Shown here piece by piece: positions 35,368 through 43,992 of a DNA stretch of 64,000 nucleotides. The stretch's first letter is position 1. Every line of letters starts with the position of its first letter. A program made the position numbers and the translations under genes. Source of the stretch: Roseovarius mucosus (lineage in GTDB: Bacteria > Pseudomonadota > Alphaproteobacteria > Rhodobacterales > Rhodobacteraceae); the NCBI RefSeq assembly GCF_002080415.1, contig NZ_CP020474.1:620001-684000 (forward strand). The letters are read 5' to 3'. The notes under the pieces are model-generated. The model saw only the letters and a list, made by a program, of their open reading frames with translations. It had not been told where the DNA came from and did not search any database.

Positions 35368-35550
35368 GGATATCCCTTTCCTGTTGCGCGCCGCATGCGG
35401 ATGCTCGTGGCCAAAGCGATGGGCCAAAGCGGTCGGAAGGGGATGTATCAACGACGTGTTAATCAGGTCTCATGGCACCGTCACGGTGCCTGTAAGACAC
35501 CAGATTGCGCGTCAGGCACACGCAATTGTGATACGCCTCGCCTGAAACGC

Positions 35551-35580
35551 AAAAAGCCCTGCCGGATGGCAGGGCTTTCG
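35551..35580 (-). terminator. Intrinsic terminator downstream of acpP
   Basis: AGCCCTGCC and GGCAGGGCT form a 9-bp stem with an ATCC loop; on the minus strand it is followed by TTTTT. Starts 21 bases after the acpP stop. Confidence 0.85.
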
Positions 35581-35600
35581 CCTGTCGCGCGGGGGCGATA

Positions 35601-35834
35601 TCAGGACGCTTCGGTGATGAACTTGACCGCGTCGCCAAAGGTCTGGATTGTATCCGCCGCATCGTCGGGGATCTCAATGCCAAATTCTTCTTCGAATGCC
35701 ATGACCAGTTCGACGGTGTCGAGACTGTCCGCGCCGAGATCGTCGATGAAAGAGGCTTTGTCGACGACCTTGTCCTCTTCGACACCCAGGTGTTCCACAA
35801 CGATCTTCTTAACGCGGTCTGCGATATCGCTCAT
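35601..35834 (-). CDS. acpP: Acyl carrier protein
   Basis: 77 residues, standard length. The phosphopantetheine attachment Ser is in [20 protein letters not shown] (Ser about 37). An acidic four-helix protein that carries fatty acyl chains in synthesis and also supplies acyl groups for AHL signals made by the LuxI protein near 17 kb. It follows fabG (same strand) by 230 bases containing an inverted repeat, and ends in a terminator. Confidence 0.98.
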   Translation of the reverse strand: MSDIADRVKKIVVEHLGVEEDKVVDKASFIDDLGADSLDTVELVMAFEEEFGIEIPDDAADTIQTFGDAVKFITEAS

Positions 35835-35947
35835 GTCTTGTTCCTCGTTTTGTCTTGGGCTGGTTTGCCCGTTGTCTGCCCCCGCCCAGCCCGGGAAGTG
35901 GCGATGATTTTGCCCCAGTGGGCGGTTCTCGACTGCCTTAATACCAA

Positions 35948-35992
35948 GGCCACCGGGAGAATCCGCATATCCCTCCGGCTAATCTCGGTGGC
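35948..35992. repeat. Inverted repeat between fabG and acpP
   Basis: GGCCACCG and CGGTGGCC are 8-bp arms separated by about 29 bases, in the fabG-acpP gap. A stem-loop here might terminate or attenuate fabG transcripts, or be an operator upstream of acpP. Confidence 0.4.
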
Positions 35993-36064
35993 CTATAGCA
36001 TATGCGCGGGCAATGGCAAATGCTTTCACTCAGCCCAAAACCGCCACAGCGATCAAGCCGCGGC

Positions 36065-36802
36065 TCAGTACATCGACATGCCCCCATTCACATGCAATGT
36101 AGCCCCCGTGACATAGCCGGCCTCGGGACTGGCAAGATAGAGAACGGCGGCGGCGATTTCCTCGGCTGTGCCCATGCGGGCCATCGGGATTTGGGCGTTT
36201 AGCCCCGCCTTCTGATCGTCGCTCAGCTTATCTGTCATCGGCGTGGCGATAAATCCAGGGGCCACGACATTTGCGGTAATACCCCGGCTGGCCACCTCTG
36301 CGGCGATGGATTTGGTCATTCCCACAAGCCCCGCTTTGGCGGCGGAATAATTGGCCTGACCGAGGTTCCCGCTCGCCCCTACGATCGAGCCGATGTTGAT
36401 GATCCGGCCCCAACGCGCCTTCATCATTGGCCGCACAGCCCCCCGGCAGAGGCGCATCGCGGACGTCAGATTTACATCCAGCACATCGTGCCAGTCCTGG
36501 TCAGACATCCGCATGAAGAGTTGATCACGGGTGATGCCAGCATTGTTCACAAGAATGTCGAGCCCGCCCAATGCACCAACGGCCTCTTTTGCAAGCGCCT
36601 CAACTGCCTCTGCATCCCCAAGGTTGCAAGGGAGGACATGCGCGCGGCTGCCCAGTTCCGCAGCCAGAGCCTCCAGCGGTTCTACCCGCGTGCCACTCAG
36701 CCCGACGGTCGCGCCCGCGCCATGCAGAGCACGGGCAATCGCCGCGCCAATGCCACCTGAAGCGCCCGTGACAAGCGCAGATTTCCCTGTCAGATCAAAC
36801 AT
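36065..36802 (-). CDS. fabG: 3-oxoacyl-ACP reductase
   Basis: 245 residues from the ATG at 36802 (AAGGAAGG 6-13 bases upstream). Short-chain dehydrogenase motifs are intact: TGASGGIGAAIA at the NADP site, the NNAG motif, and the Ser-Tyr-Lys triad (IGSIVGASG, YSAAKAG). Second step of each fatty acid elongation cycle. It lies 32 bases downstream of fabD in the same direction; acpP follows, so the fabD-fabG-acpP order of many bacteria is kept. Confidence 0.96.
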   Translation of the reverse strand: MFDLTGKSALVTGASGGIGAAIARALHGAGATVGLSGTRVEPLEALAAELGSRAHVLPCNLGDAEAVEALAKEAVGALGGLDILVNNAGITRDQLFMRMSDQDWHDVLDVNLTSAMRLCRGAVRPMMKARWGRIINIGSIVGASGNLGQANYSAAKAGLVGMTKSIAAEVASRGITANVVAPGFIATPMTDKLSDDQKAGLNAQIPMARMGTAEEIAAAVLYLASPEAGYVTGATLHVNGGMSMY

Positions 36803-36834
36803 GTTCTGTCCTTCCTTGGTAAACGATACGCGGC

Positions 36835-37782
36835 TCACTTCTCGGTCAGGCTGGCCGCTGCCGCTGTGACTTCATCCGGCGTTCCGATGGTGCGGCAGCT
36901 GAGGTCACGCGCGATGCGGCGCACCATACCCGAGAGCGCTTTGCCCGCGCCGATTTCCCAAATTTCGGTGACGCCCTGCACCTCCATGTATTGCACTGAC
37001 TCGCGCCAACGGACAGAGCCCGTAACTTGCTCGACCAAGAGCGCGCGGATCTCCGCCGGATCTGTCACCGCTTGCGCGCGCACGTTGGCCACGAGCGGCA
37101 CAGCCGGCGCATGAATTGTGACCGCGGAAAGGGCTTTTGCCATCACATCGGCAGCCGGTGCCATCAACGCGCAATGAAAGGGCGCACTTACCGGCAAGAG
37201 CATGGCCCGTTTGGCCCCGCGCGCCTTGGCCAGCTCCACCGCACGCTCTACCGCGCTCTTGTGGCCTGAGACCACCACCTGTGCCGGATCGTTGTCATTC
37301 GCGGCTTGGCAAACCTCGCCTTGCGCGGCCTCTTGCGCCACGGCGCGGGCAGTTTCAAAATCAAGCCCCAACAAGGCCGCCATTGCGCCGACGCCAACAG
37401 GCACCGCCTGTTGCATCGCCTGCCCTCTAATGCGCAGAAGGCGCGCTGTATCCGCCACGCTGATCGCCCCCGCCGCCGCTAGGGCGGAATATTCCCCCAA
37501 AGAATGCCCCGCCACATGGGATGCCGCCGTAGCAAGGTTCACACCTTCTGCCTCAAGCGCCCGCAGCGCGGCAATAGAGGTGGCCATCAGCGCCGGTTGC
37601 GCATTTTCGGTCAGGGTCAGCTCGTCTTGCGCGCCCTCCCAGATCAACGCCGAGAGCTTTTGCCCAAGCGCCTCATCCACCTCATCGAACACCGCGCGCG
37701 CCGCCGGATAGCTGGCGGCCAAATCCGCGCCCATGCCGATCACCTGCGCGCCCTGCCCCGGAAATACGAATGCTCGGCTCAT
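36835..37782 (-). CDS. fabD: Malonyl-CoA-ACP transacylase
   Basis: 315 residues from the ATG at 37782 (GGGAGGGG about 6-14 bases upstream). The nucleophile elbow AGHSLGEYSALAAAG (Ser about 91), the starting FPGQGAQVIGMG and the SAPFHCALM motif identify FabD. It loads malonate onto ACP. A palindrome about 80-95 bases upstream of its start may regulate the fab unit. Confidence 0.97.
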   Translation of the reverse strand: MSRAFVFPGQGAQVIGMGADLAASYPAARAVFDEVDEALGQKLSALIWEGAQDELTLTENAQPALMATSIAALRALEAEGVNLATAASHVAGHSLGEYSALAAAGAISVADTARLLRIRGQAMQQAVPVGVGAMAALLGLDFETARAVAQEAAQGEVCQAANDNDPAQVVVSGHKSAVERAVELAKARGAKRAMLLPVSAPFHCALMAPAADVMAKALSAVTIHAPAVPLVANVRAQAVTDPAEIRALLVEQVTGSVRWRESVQYMEVQGVTEIWEIGAGKALSGMVRRIARDLSCRTIGTPDEVTAAAASLTEK

Positions 37783-37856
37783 GGCCTGCCCCTCCCTTGA
37801 AAAGTGCCTCCCGATACATCGGCACGCAGGCCAAGGCAACGTATTTGCCCAATTTC

Positions 37857-37874
37857 ACCTGAGTTTGCTCAGGT
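37857..37874. promoter_or_regulatory. Palindrome upstream of fabD
   Basis: ACCTGAG-TTTG-CTCAGGT has 7-bp arms with a 4-base spacer, between the divergent fabD and cytochrome b561-YceI genes. A regulatory site for the fab genes is a reasonable guess. Followed on the plus strand by TTTT, so a terminator-like role is possible but no gene runs toward it from the left. Confidence 0.42.
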
Positions 37875-37986
37875 TTTAAACGGGGCTAGATAGACACGCA
37901 AAGACGCAGAGGCCCTGTGCGTGGGCGGCGATTGCGCCCGTGACATATGCCGCTAGAGTGACGCCACAACCATGAGGACATTCGCG

Positions 37987-39198
37987 ATGCAACGCACCAA
38001 TTCCGCCACCAGCTACGGCAGTATCGCCAAGGGCTTTCACTGGCTCACGGCGCTCTTGATCCTGTCAAACCTGCCGCTGGGCTGGTATGCGACCAAGGTC
38101 GCCGAGGCGGTGGCAGCGTCCCCAACCGAACCGCTGATCGCGCAGGCTACTTTCCTGTTTTCACTTCACAAAACACTCGGGGTCACAATTTTCTTTGTGG
38201 CGTTGGCCCGTATTCTTTGGGCCATGTCGCAGCCCAAACCCGGATTGCTCAACGGGGATCGCAGACTCGAGGCCTGGGCGGCCGAAACCGCGCATTGGTT
38301 GCTCTATGGCTCGCTGGTGCTGGTGCCGCTTTCAGGCTGGGTGCATCACGCTGCAACCTCTGGTTTCGCACCGATCTGGTGGCCATTGGGGCAAAACCTG
38401 CCACTCGTGCCCAAGTCTGAGGCCCTGTCCGACCTGGCCTCGACCTTGCATTATGTGTTTGTGCTGGTCTTGGTGGGTACGATTGCGGCGCATGTGGGCG
38501 GCGCTCTCAAACATCACCTGCTGGATGGTGATGCGACGCTGCGCCGGATGTTGCCGGGACGTATGGATGCGATTCCCACCGCGCGGCAACCCAACCCTGT
38601 GCTGCCCATGGTTGCCGCCGTGGCGGTTTGGCTTGGTACACTTGGGGGCGCGACAGCGCTTGGCTGGTTCGACACAACACAAACCGGCCCGACCACACTT
38701 GCGGCGGTCGAGAGTGACTGGCAGGTCGAAAGCGGCCAATTGCAAGTGACAGTGCAACAAATGGGCTCAGCCGTGACCGGCAGCTTTGAGGAATGGACGG
38801 CCGAAATCGCCTATTCCGAAACCCCGGACGCAGATGGCAAACACGGCGATGTTACGGTGACTGTCAGCATCGCCTCTCTCTCGCTTGGCTCGGTCACACA
38901 ACAGGCGATGGGAGCAGATTTCTTCAACACCGCAGAATTCCCGACTGCGATTTTTGCCGCTGATTTGATGTCTGGTGAAACAGGCCCTGTGGCGCGCGGC
39001 ACGCTGACCATCCGAGACCAATCTGTGCCCGTCGAGATGCCCTTTGACCTGACCATCACCGGCGATAGCGCCACGGCTATCGGCACGCTTGCCCTCGATC
39101 GCCGAAATTTCAACATCGGCAACGGGGTGACGGACGAAAAGTCCTTGGGTTTTGGGGTCGATATGCGCTTTGAGTTGACCGCCACGCGGGGAAATTAA
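37987..39198 (+). CDS. Cytochrome b561 fused to a YceI domain
   Basis: 403 residues from the ATG at 37987 (GAGGACA 7-13 bases upstream). Residues about 10-185 are a four-helix cytochrome b561 with heme-ligand histidines ([43 protein letters not shown]). A further membrane segment (about 205-225) leads to a periplasmic YceI barrel (about 240-400). Such fusions probably pass electrons from the quinone pool to a ligand held by the YceI part. It converges on the Trm112 gene with overlapping stops. Confidence 0.9.
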   Translation: MQRTNSATSYGSIAKGFHWLTALLILSNLPLGWYATKVAEAVAASPTEPLIAQATFLFSLHKTLGVTIFFVALARILWAMSQPKPGLLNGDRRLEAWAAETAHWLLYGSLVLVPLSGWVHHAATSGFAPIWWPLGQNLPLVPKSEALSDLASTLHYVFVLVLVGTIAAHVGGALKHHLLDGDATLRRMLPGRMDAIPTARQPNPVLPMVAAVAVWLGTLGGATALGWFDTTQTGPTTLAAVESDWQVESGQLQVTVQQMGSAVTGSFEEWTAEIAYSETPDADGKHGDVTVTVSIASLSLGSVTQQAMGADFFNTAEFPTAIFAADLMSGETGPVARGTLTIRDQSVPVEMPFDLTITGDSATAIGTLALDRRNFNIGNGVTDEKSLGFGVDMRFELTATRGN

Positions 39199-39389
39199 TC
39201 CAGCCTGCGTGCCTCGTCGATCAGCATAACCGGAATGCCGTTGCGGATCGGAAAGGCCAGACTAGCGCGGCGGCTGATCAATTCCTGCGCCGCCGCGTCA
39301 TACTCGAGCGTAACATGGGTCTGTGGGCAGATCAGCGCCTCAAGCATGCGCCGGTCAAAGGCCGGGGGGGGCGGTGTGTCTTCGGTCAC
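39195..39389 (-). CDS. Trm112-family small protein
   Basis: 64 residues. [22 protein letters not shown] and [18 protein letters not shown] are the UPF0434/Trm112 pattern; the usual zinc-ribbon Cys residues are reduced to one (ICP), which is common in bacterial members. Eukaryotic Trm112 activates methyltransferases, but the bacterial role is unsettled. It overlaps the LON-domain gene by 4 bases. Confidence 0.88.
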   Translation of the reverse strand: MTEDTPPPPAFDRRMLEALICPQTHVTLEYDAAAQELISRRASLAFPIRNGIPVMLIDEARRLD

Positions 39390-40033
39390 TGCATGATGTC
39401 CTCGTTATCGCCGCCGCGCAGCACATATTCGATAAGCGTGATCAGCGTCTCGCGCCGCGTGCTAAGAGATGGCGCCTCAAGCAAGGCTTGCTTGTCCTCC
39501 GGCTCAAAGCCCAACAGCATCGAGAGTGAATTGACTAACAATTCATCCTCGGCCTCTTTCAGCGAATCCCAGTCTGTTTGAAGCTCGCGGGCCTCGAAAT
39601 ACCGCGCCAAAAGCCTAAGGAATGCGCGGCGGTCAAAGCCGGGATCACTGTCGACCGGCCCCAAATCACGCTCAAAGCCGGTCCACGACACGCGCGCCCG
39701 ACGATAGGGTGTAAAGCCCTCTACCTCTTCGAGGACGCGAAACCGCGACAGCCCTGTCAGAGTGATCATATAGCGCCCATCCTCGGTTTCCGAGAATTGC
39801 GTCACACGTCCAACGCAGCCGATTGCATGCAGACCGGTGCCGCCCGCGCGACCTGGGACCCGGTTCGGCTGGATCATTCCGATCAGCCGACCCGGAGTTT
39901 TCAACGCATCCTCAAGCATCGCCAGATAGCGAGGCTCGAATAGATGCAACGGTAGACGCGAGCGCGGCAGCAAGAGCGCACCGGGCAGCGGAAAGACGGG
40001 GATGATCTCTGGAAGATCGAGCTTGTGTGTCAT
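39386..40033 (-). CDS. LON peptidase substrate-binding domain protein
   Basis: 215 residues. The start [26 protein letters not shown] and the [16 protein letters not shown] block are of the Lon N-terminal (substrate-binding) domain; no AAA or protease domain follows. It is the stand-alone LonN/PUA-like protein of alphaproteobacteria, function not known. It sits between Trm112 and CnoX on the minus strand, a conserved three-gene unit. Confidence 0.9.
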   Translation of the reverse strand: MTHKLDLPEIIPVFPLPGALLLPRSRLPLHLFEPRYLAMLEDALKTPGRLIGMIQPNRVPGRAGGTGLHAIGCVGRVTQFSETEDGRYMITLTGLSRFRVLEEVEGFTPYRRARVSWTGFERDLGPVDSDPGFDRRAFLRLLARYFEARELQTDWDSLKEAEDELLVNSLSMLLGFEPEDKQALLEAPSLSTRRETLITLIEYVLRGGDNEDIMQ

Positions 40034-40059
40034 GCCGCTAACCTAGCCCGTGCATAGGT

Positions 40060-40977
40060 TCAGGCAAATATCATCGAACTCAATTTGCGCCGCCCACTCA
40101 GCAAGACCGGATCATTCGGTTTGAGCGCCTCGAAGATGGTGAAAAGCTGGGTCTTGGCCGCGCCATCACTCCACTCACGATCCCGCCGAAATAGATCAAG
40201 CAATTCATCCACCGCCTCTTGCGCCTGCCCGTTGGCATAAAGCGCCTGCGCGAGATCAAATCGTGCCTGAAGGTTCGCGGGGTCTGCCTCAACGGCGGCG
40301 CGCAGCTCGTTGACAGGTCCGGCATCTTGCGCCTGACGTGCCAGTGCCAGTTGCGCATGGGCGGCGTCAATTTCAGGGGCATGGCTGATTTCTGCCGGGG
40401 CACCGTTTAGGATCGCTTCGGCCTGATCCAACTCGCCTAGCGCCATATGGGCACGGGCAAGGCCCGCGTAGCCCCGCGCATTCAGCGGGTCCTCTTGCAG
40501 AATTGCGGCATAGGTCTGGGCCGCATCGGCCACAGCGCCGGTTTCAAGCATCTCGTCGGCGGCATCAAGCGCCTCGTCCAAACCATCCTCAGGCTCGCCC
40601 CCAGCGGCTGCAATAACACGCGCGACGAACGCCTCGATCTCTGATGGGGGCACGGCACCCTGAAAACCGTCAATCGGCTGGCCCTGCCAAAAGGCATAGA
40701 CGGTTGGAATCGATTGAACCCGCATCTGGCCCGCAATCATCTGGTTCTGATCGACATTGATCTTGGCCATTTTGACCGCACCGTTGGCGCGGGTCACCGC
40801 CGCCTCAAGCGCCGGACCAAGCGTTTTGCAGGGACCGCACCACGGGGCCCAGAAATCGACGATCACCGGCACGGTTTGCGATGCGTCCACGACATCCGCC
40901 ATGAAGCTGGCCTCGGACACATCCTTGATCAGGTCGCCCGCCGCGGGGGCACTTTTGGTTTTACCCAGTTCCAGCAT
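40060..40977 (-). CDS. Thioredoxin-TPR chaperedoxin (CnoX/YbbN)
   Basis: 305 residues. An N-terminal thioredoxin domain (about 20-125) keeps the redox motif WCGPC and the cis-Pro loop SIPTVYAF; a C-terminal TPR domain (about 150-300) follows. E. coli CnoX has SxxC in place of CxxC and protects proteins from over-oxidation for transfer to GroEL; this version retains both Cys. The gene is 26 bases upstream of the LON-domain gene. Confidence 0.92.
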   Translation of the reverse strand: MLELGKTKSAPAAGDLIKDVSEASFMADVVDASQTVPVIVDFWAPWCGPCKTLGPALEAAVTRANGAVKMAKINVDQNQMIAGQMRVQSIPTVYAFWQGQPIDGFQGAVPPSEIEAFVARVIAAAGGEPEDGLDEALDAADEMLETGAVADAAQTYAAILQEDPLNARGYAGLARAHMALGELDQAEAILNGAPAEISHAPEIDAAHAQLALARQAQDAGPVNELRAAVEADPANLQARFDLAQALYANGQAQEAVDELLDLFRRDREWSDGAAKTQLFTIFEALKPNDPVLLSGRRKLSSMIFA

Positions 40978-41029
40978 GTTCAGCCTCCTTAAGAGATTTG
41001 CCCCCTATATGAGGGCGTGGCGGGCGGAG

Positions 41030-41818
41030 TCAAAGATCAAATGTTGCGAACACCGGCGCGTGATCCGAAGGTTGCTCCCAGCCCCGCGCGCCACGCAGGA
41101 TGCGGCTGGAATGCGCCGAAGTGGCGATGTCGCCTGTGGCCCAGACATGATCAAGCCGGCGCCCTTTATCCGCAGCGTCCCAATCGGCTGCGCGATAGGA
41201 CCACCAGCTATAAAGCTGCCCCTCGGGAATGTCGGCGCGCGTAACATCCTGCCAACCGCCCGCCGCCATCACTGCGCTCAGATGATCCACTTCAACAGGG
41301 GTGTGGCTTACGATTTTGAGCAGTTGTTTATGATTCCAAACATCATCCTCGCGCGGGGCGATGTTGAGATCCCCCACAAGGATCGCCTTTTCGGGACGGC
41401 TGTCGCGGAACCAATCGCGCATGCCCGTCAGATAATCGAGCTTCTGGCCGAATTTGTCATTCACCGCCCGGTCAGGCACATCGCCCCCTGCAGGCACGTA
41501 GAAATTGTGGATCACAACACCATTTTCCAGTCGGCCCGCAATGTGCCTTGCATGGCCGAGATCCGCAAAGTCCATCGCCCCGACCTCTTCGATTGGCAAT
41601 TTGGACAGGATCGCCACTCCGTTGTAGCCCTTTTGCCCACGGGCAACGACATGGGCATAGCCAAGGGCGGCAAAGCCCTCGAGCGGCATCTTATCAACCG
41701 GGCTTTTGCATTCCTGAAGGCAGAGGATATCAGGCCCCTCTTCCTGCATCAGGCGCGCCACCAGTCCTTCACGCAGACGCACTGAATTGATGTTCCATGT
41801 GGCGAGGGTAAAGGACAT
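41030..41818 (-). CDS. xth: Exodeoxyribonuclease III / AP endonuclease
   Basis: 262 residues from the ATG at 41818 (AAGGACAT is on the plus strand; the minus leader has GGGAGATG 5-12 bases upstream). EEP-fold motifs are complete: ATWNINSVR, the metal Glu of CLQECK, YNGVAILS, the VGDLNIAP Asp and Asn, and SDHAPVFA. It repairs abasic sites by hydrolysing the 5' phosphodiester bond and has 3'-exonuclease activity. Separated by 230 bases from the response-regulator gene upstream. Confidence 0.95.
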   Translation of the reverse strand: MSFTLATWNINSVRLREGLVARLMQEEGPDILCLQECKSPVDKMPLEGFAALGYAHVVARGQKGYNGVAILSKLPIEEVGAMDFADLGHARHIAGRLENGVVIHNFYVPAGGDVPDRAVNDKFGQKLDYLTGMRDWFRDSRPEKAILVGDLNIAPREDDVWNHKQLLKIVSHTPVEVDHLSAVMAAGGWQDVTRADIPEGQLYSWWSYRAADWDAADKGRRLDHVWATGDIATSAHSSRILRGARGWEQPSDHAPVFATFDL

Positions 41819-41910
41819 CTGGCATCTCCCGTGCGGATTCGCCGGGACACTAAAGCGATGCGTCCAAGGATTCCAGCCGCGATTGCCCCAGACAGAGCCG
41901 AGCGCCAAAA

Positions 41911-41940
41911 CAAAAAGAAACCCCGGCACAGGGGCCGGGG
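41911..41940 (-). terminator. Intrinsic terminator for the response-regulator gene
   Basis: CCCCGGC and GCCGGGG form a 7-bp stem; on the minus strand it is followed by TTTCTTTTTG. Lies 108 bases beyond the response-regulator stop, so the transcript keeps a leader past the coding region. Confidence 0.82.
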
Positions 41941-42020
41941 CAGTCCAACAGGGAGGTTCATGTGTGTAACCGCACACATAACGGATAATAGCAGATTAAA
42001 GCTCAACCGCAGATACGACT

Positions 42021-42034
42021 TTGATCTTGGTCAA
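42021..42034. promoter_or_regulatory. FNR-type box between xth and the response-regulator gene
   Basis: TTGAT-CTTG-GTCAA matches the FNR/FnrL consensus. A terminator lies between it and xth, so its target is unclear; see findings. Confidence 0.4.
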
Positions 42035-42047
42035 AGAACCGTGCCTT

Positions 42048-42734
42048 TTAGACAACAAGCCGATAGCCGCCCGATTCCGTCACCAAAAGCCGCGCATTTC
42101 CGGGATCGGGTTCGATCTTTTGACGCAGCCGGTAGATATGCGTCTCAAGAGTATGGGTCGTAACCCCCGCGTTATAGCCCCAAACCTCGTGCAACAGGAT
42201 ATCGCGCGGAACCACGCCTTCCGTCGCACGATAAAGAAACTTAAGGATATTTGTTTCCTTTTCTGTCAACCTTACCTTGCGATCATCTTCGGTGATCAGC
42301 ATCTTCATCGCCGGTTTGAACGTATAGGGCCCAAGCTGGAACACAGCGTCTTCAGACTGCTCATGCTGACGCAATTGCGCACGGATACGGGCCAGCAACA
42401 CCGGGAACTTGAAAGGTTTGGTGATATAGTCATTGGCCCCGGCATCAAGTCCAAGGATCGTGTCCGCGTCGCCATCATGCCCGGTGAGCATCAGAATCGG
42501 TGCCTTGATTCCCTGCTTGCGCATCAGGCGACACAGTTCGCGCCCATCAGTATCCGGAAGCCCCACATCCAAGATCACAAGGTCATAGATCATGTCCTTG
42601 ACCTTGCTCAGCGCAGAGGTACCGCTTGACGCCTCGAAGACGTCGAAATCCTCGGTCATGACCAACTGTTCGCCAAGCGCCTCGCGCAGGTCGTCGTCAT
42701 CATCCACGAGAAGAATTTTTTTGACTTGTCCCAT
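42048..42734 (-). CDS. OmpR-family response regulator
   Basis: 228 residues from the ATG at 42734 (GGAAACCGAG 3-12 bases upstream). The receiver domain (about 6-118) has the acidic pocket DDDDDL, the phosphorylation Asp in LVILDVGLPD (about 55), and Lys in TKPFKF. The winged-helix DNA-binding domain (about 135-225) has the recognition region VTTHTLETHIYRLRQKIE. The histidine kinase is not nearby, so this is an orphan regulator in the window. It is not CtrA: the sequence differs throughout. Confidence 0.9.
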   Translation of the reverse strand: MGQVKKILLVDDDDDLREALGEQLVMTEDFDVFEASSGTSALSKVKDMIYDLVILDVGLPDTDGRELCRLMRKQGIKAPILMLTGHDGDADTILGLDAGANDYITKPFKFPVLLARIRAQLRQHEQSEDAVFQLGPYTFKPAMKMLITEDDRKVRLTEKETNILKFLYRATEGVVPRDILLHEVWGYNAGVTTHTLETHIYRLRQKIEPDPGNARLLVTESGGYRLVV

Positions 42735-42890
42735 CTCGGTTTCCTCTTGTTTCGTCGAACATGCGGTACAAGCAGCGTCGCGGCAAGATGTGCAACATTC
42801 CACTCACGCCCTAGTGTTGCGGCGCGAGCGTTTCTTTCCATTCATTACAAAAGACTATATCACGGTTGGACTGATAAACAGGAGCCCCGC

Positions 42891-43979
42891 ATGAGCCTTG
42901 CACCGGATCTCACTGAAATTGCTGCGCGCGCACGAAGCGATCTGCGCATGGGCGTGCCCGTGGTGCTAAGCGGCCGCGGAGGTGCGGCACTCATCATGGC
43001 GGCCGAAACGCTTGAGGCGCAGCGGCTTGCGGATCTGCGGGCATTGGGCGGCACTCCGGTTCTGGCGATTACTGCGCGCCGGGCCACCACGCTCAAGGCG
43101 CGGGCCTATGATGATGATCTCGCGCGCGTTATCCTTCCGCCTGATGTCTCTCTGGGATGGATTTTGTCGGTTGCGGACCCGGCGGATGATCTCAAAAGCC
43201 CGATGAAAGGCCCGCTGACCTCCGAGCGCGGGGGCGCGGTCGATCTACACCGGCTGGCGCTGAGCCTTGTGAAATCGTCGCGGCTTTTGCCCGCCGCCTT
43301 GGTGCTGCCACTAACGGAAGGCGTGGAATTCGCGCGCCGTCATGGGCTGACCTTGCTTGATACAGCCGCGGCACCGCAACTCGAACTGACAAGCCCGCTG
43401 CATCCGGTGGTCAGCGCGCGCCTGCCGCTTGCCGTGTCAGAGGCGGGGCGTCTGCATATCTTTCGCCCCGAGGATGGTGGCGAGGAACATTACGCCATCG
43501 AAATCGGTCAACCTGACCGCGCCGTGCCCGTGCTGGCACGGCTGCATTCCGCCTGTTTCACCGGCGACCTGATGGGAAGCCTGAAATGCGATTGCGGACC
43601 TCAGCTGCGCGGCGCTCTGGCGCAGATGGGGGCCGAAGGTGCCGGCGTGCTGCTGTATCTCAACCAAGAGGGGCGCGGCATTGGCCTCGCCAACAAGATG
43701 CGTGCCTACAGCTTGCAGGATCAGGGATTCGACACGGTCGAAGCCAATCATCGCCTTGGATTTGAAGATGACGAACGCGATTTCCGCATCGGTGCGCGCA
43801 TCCTGTCGCTGATGGGCTTTTCCTCGGTGCGGCTTCTTACCAACAATCCCGCCAAGATCGCGATGATGGAGCAGAACGGCATCAAGGTGATCGAGCGTGT
43901 GCCGCTGAAACTGGGCGAGAACACGCATAATCATCACTATCTCGCGACCAAGGCCGCAAAATCGGGGCATATGCTCTAG
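42891..43979 (+). CDS. ribA: GTP cyclohydrolase II
   Basis: 362 residues from the ATG at 42891 (CAGGAG 6-11 bases upstream). The C-terminal half (about 155-362) is the RibA enzyme: zinc-binding Cys in HSACFTGDLMGSLKCDCG, the QEGRGIGL loop and the N-NPAKI end. It opens GTP to the first pyrimidine intermediate of riboflavin synthesis. An N-terminal domain of about 150 residues resembles neither RibB exactly nor a signal; such extensions are known in alphaproteobacteria. Convergent with prfC. Confidence 0.93.
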   Translation: MSLAPDLTEIAARARSDLRMGVPVVLSGRGGAALIMAAETLEAQRLADLRALGGTPVLAITARRATTLKARAYDDDLARVILPPDVSLGWILSVADPADDLKSPMKGPLTSERGGAVDLHRLALSLVKSSRLLPAALVLPLTEGVEFARRHGLTLLDTAAAPQLELTSPLHPVVSARLPLAVSEAGRLHIFRPEDGGEEHYAIEIGQPDRAVPVLARLHSACFTGDLMGSLKCDCGPQLRGALAQMGAEGAGVLLYLNQEGRGIGLANKMRAYSLQDQGFDTVEANHRLGFEDDERDFRIGARILSLMGFSSVRLLTNNPAKIAMMEQNGIKVIERVPLKLGENTHNHHYLATKAAKSGHML

Positions 43980-43992
43980 GCCAAGGCGACCT

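Noticed and set aside
42048-42734. CtrA as GTA master regulator in the window
   Set aside because: The OmpR-family receiver and DNA-binding sequences differ from CtrA throughout.
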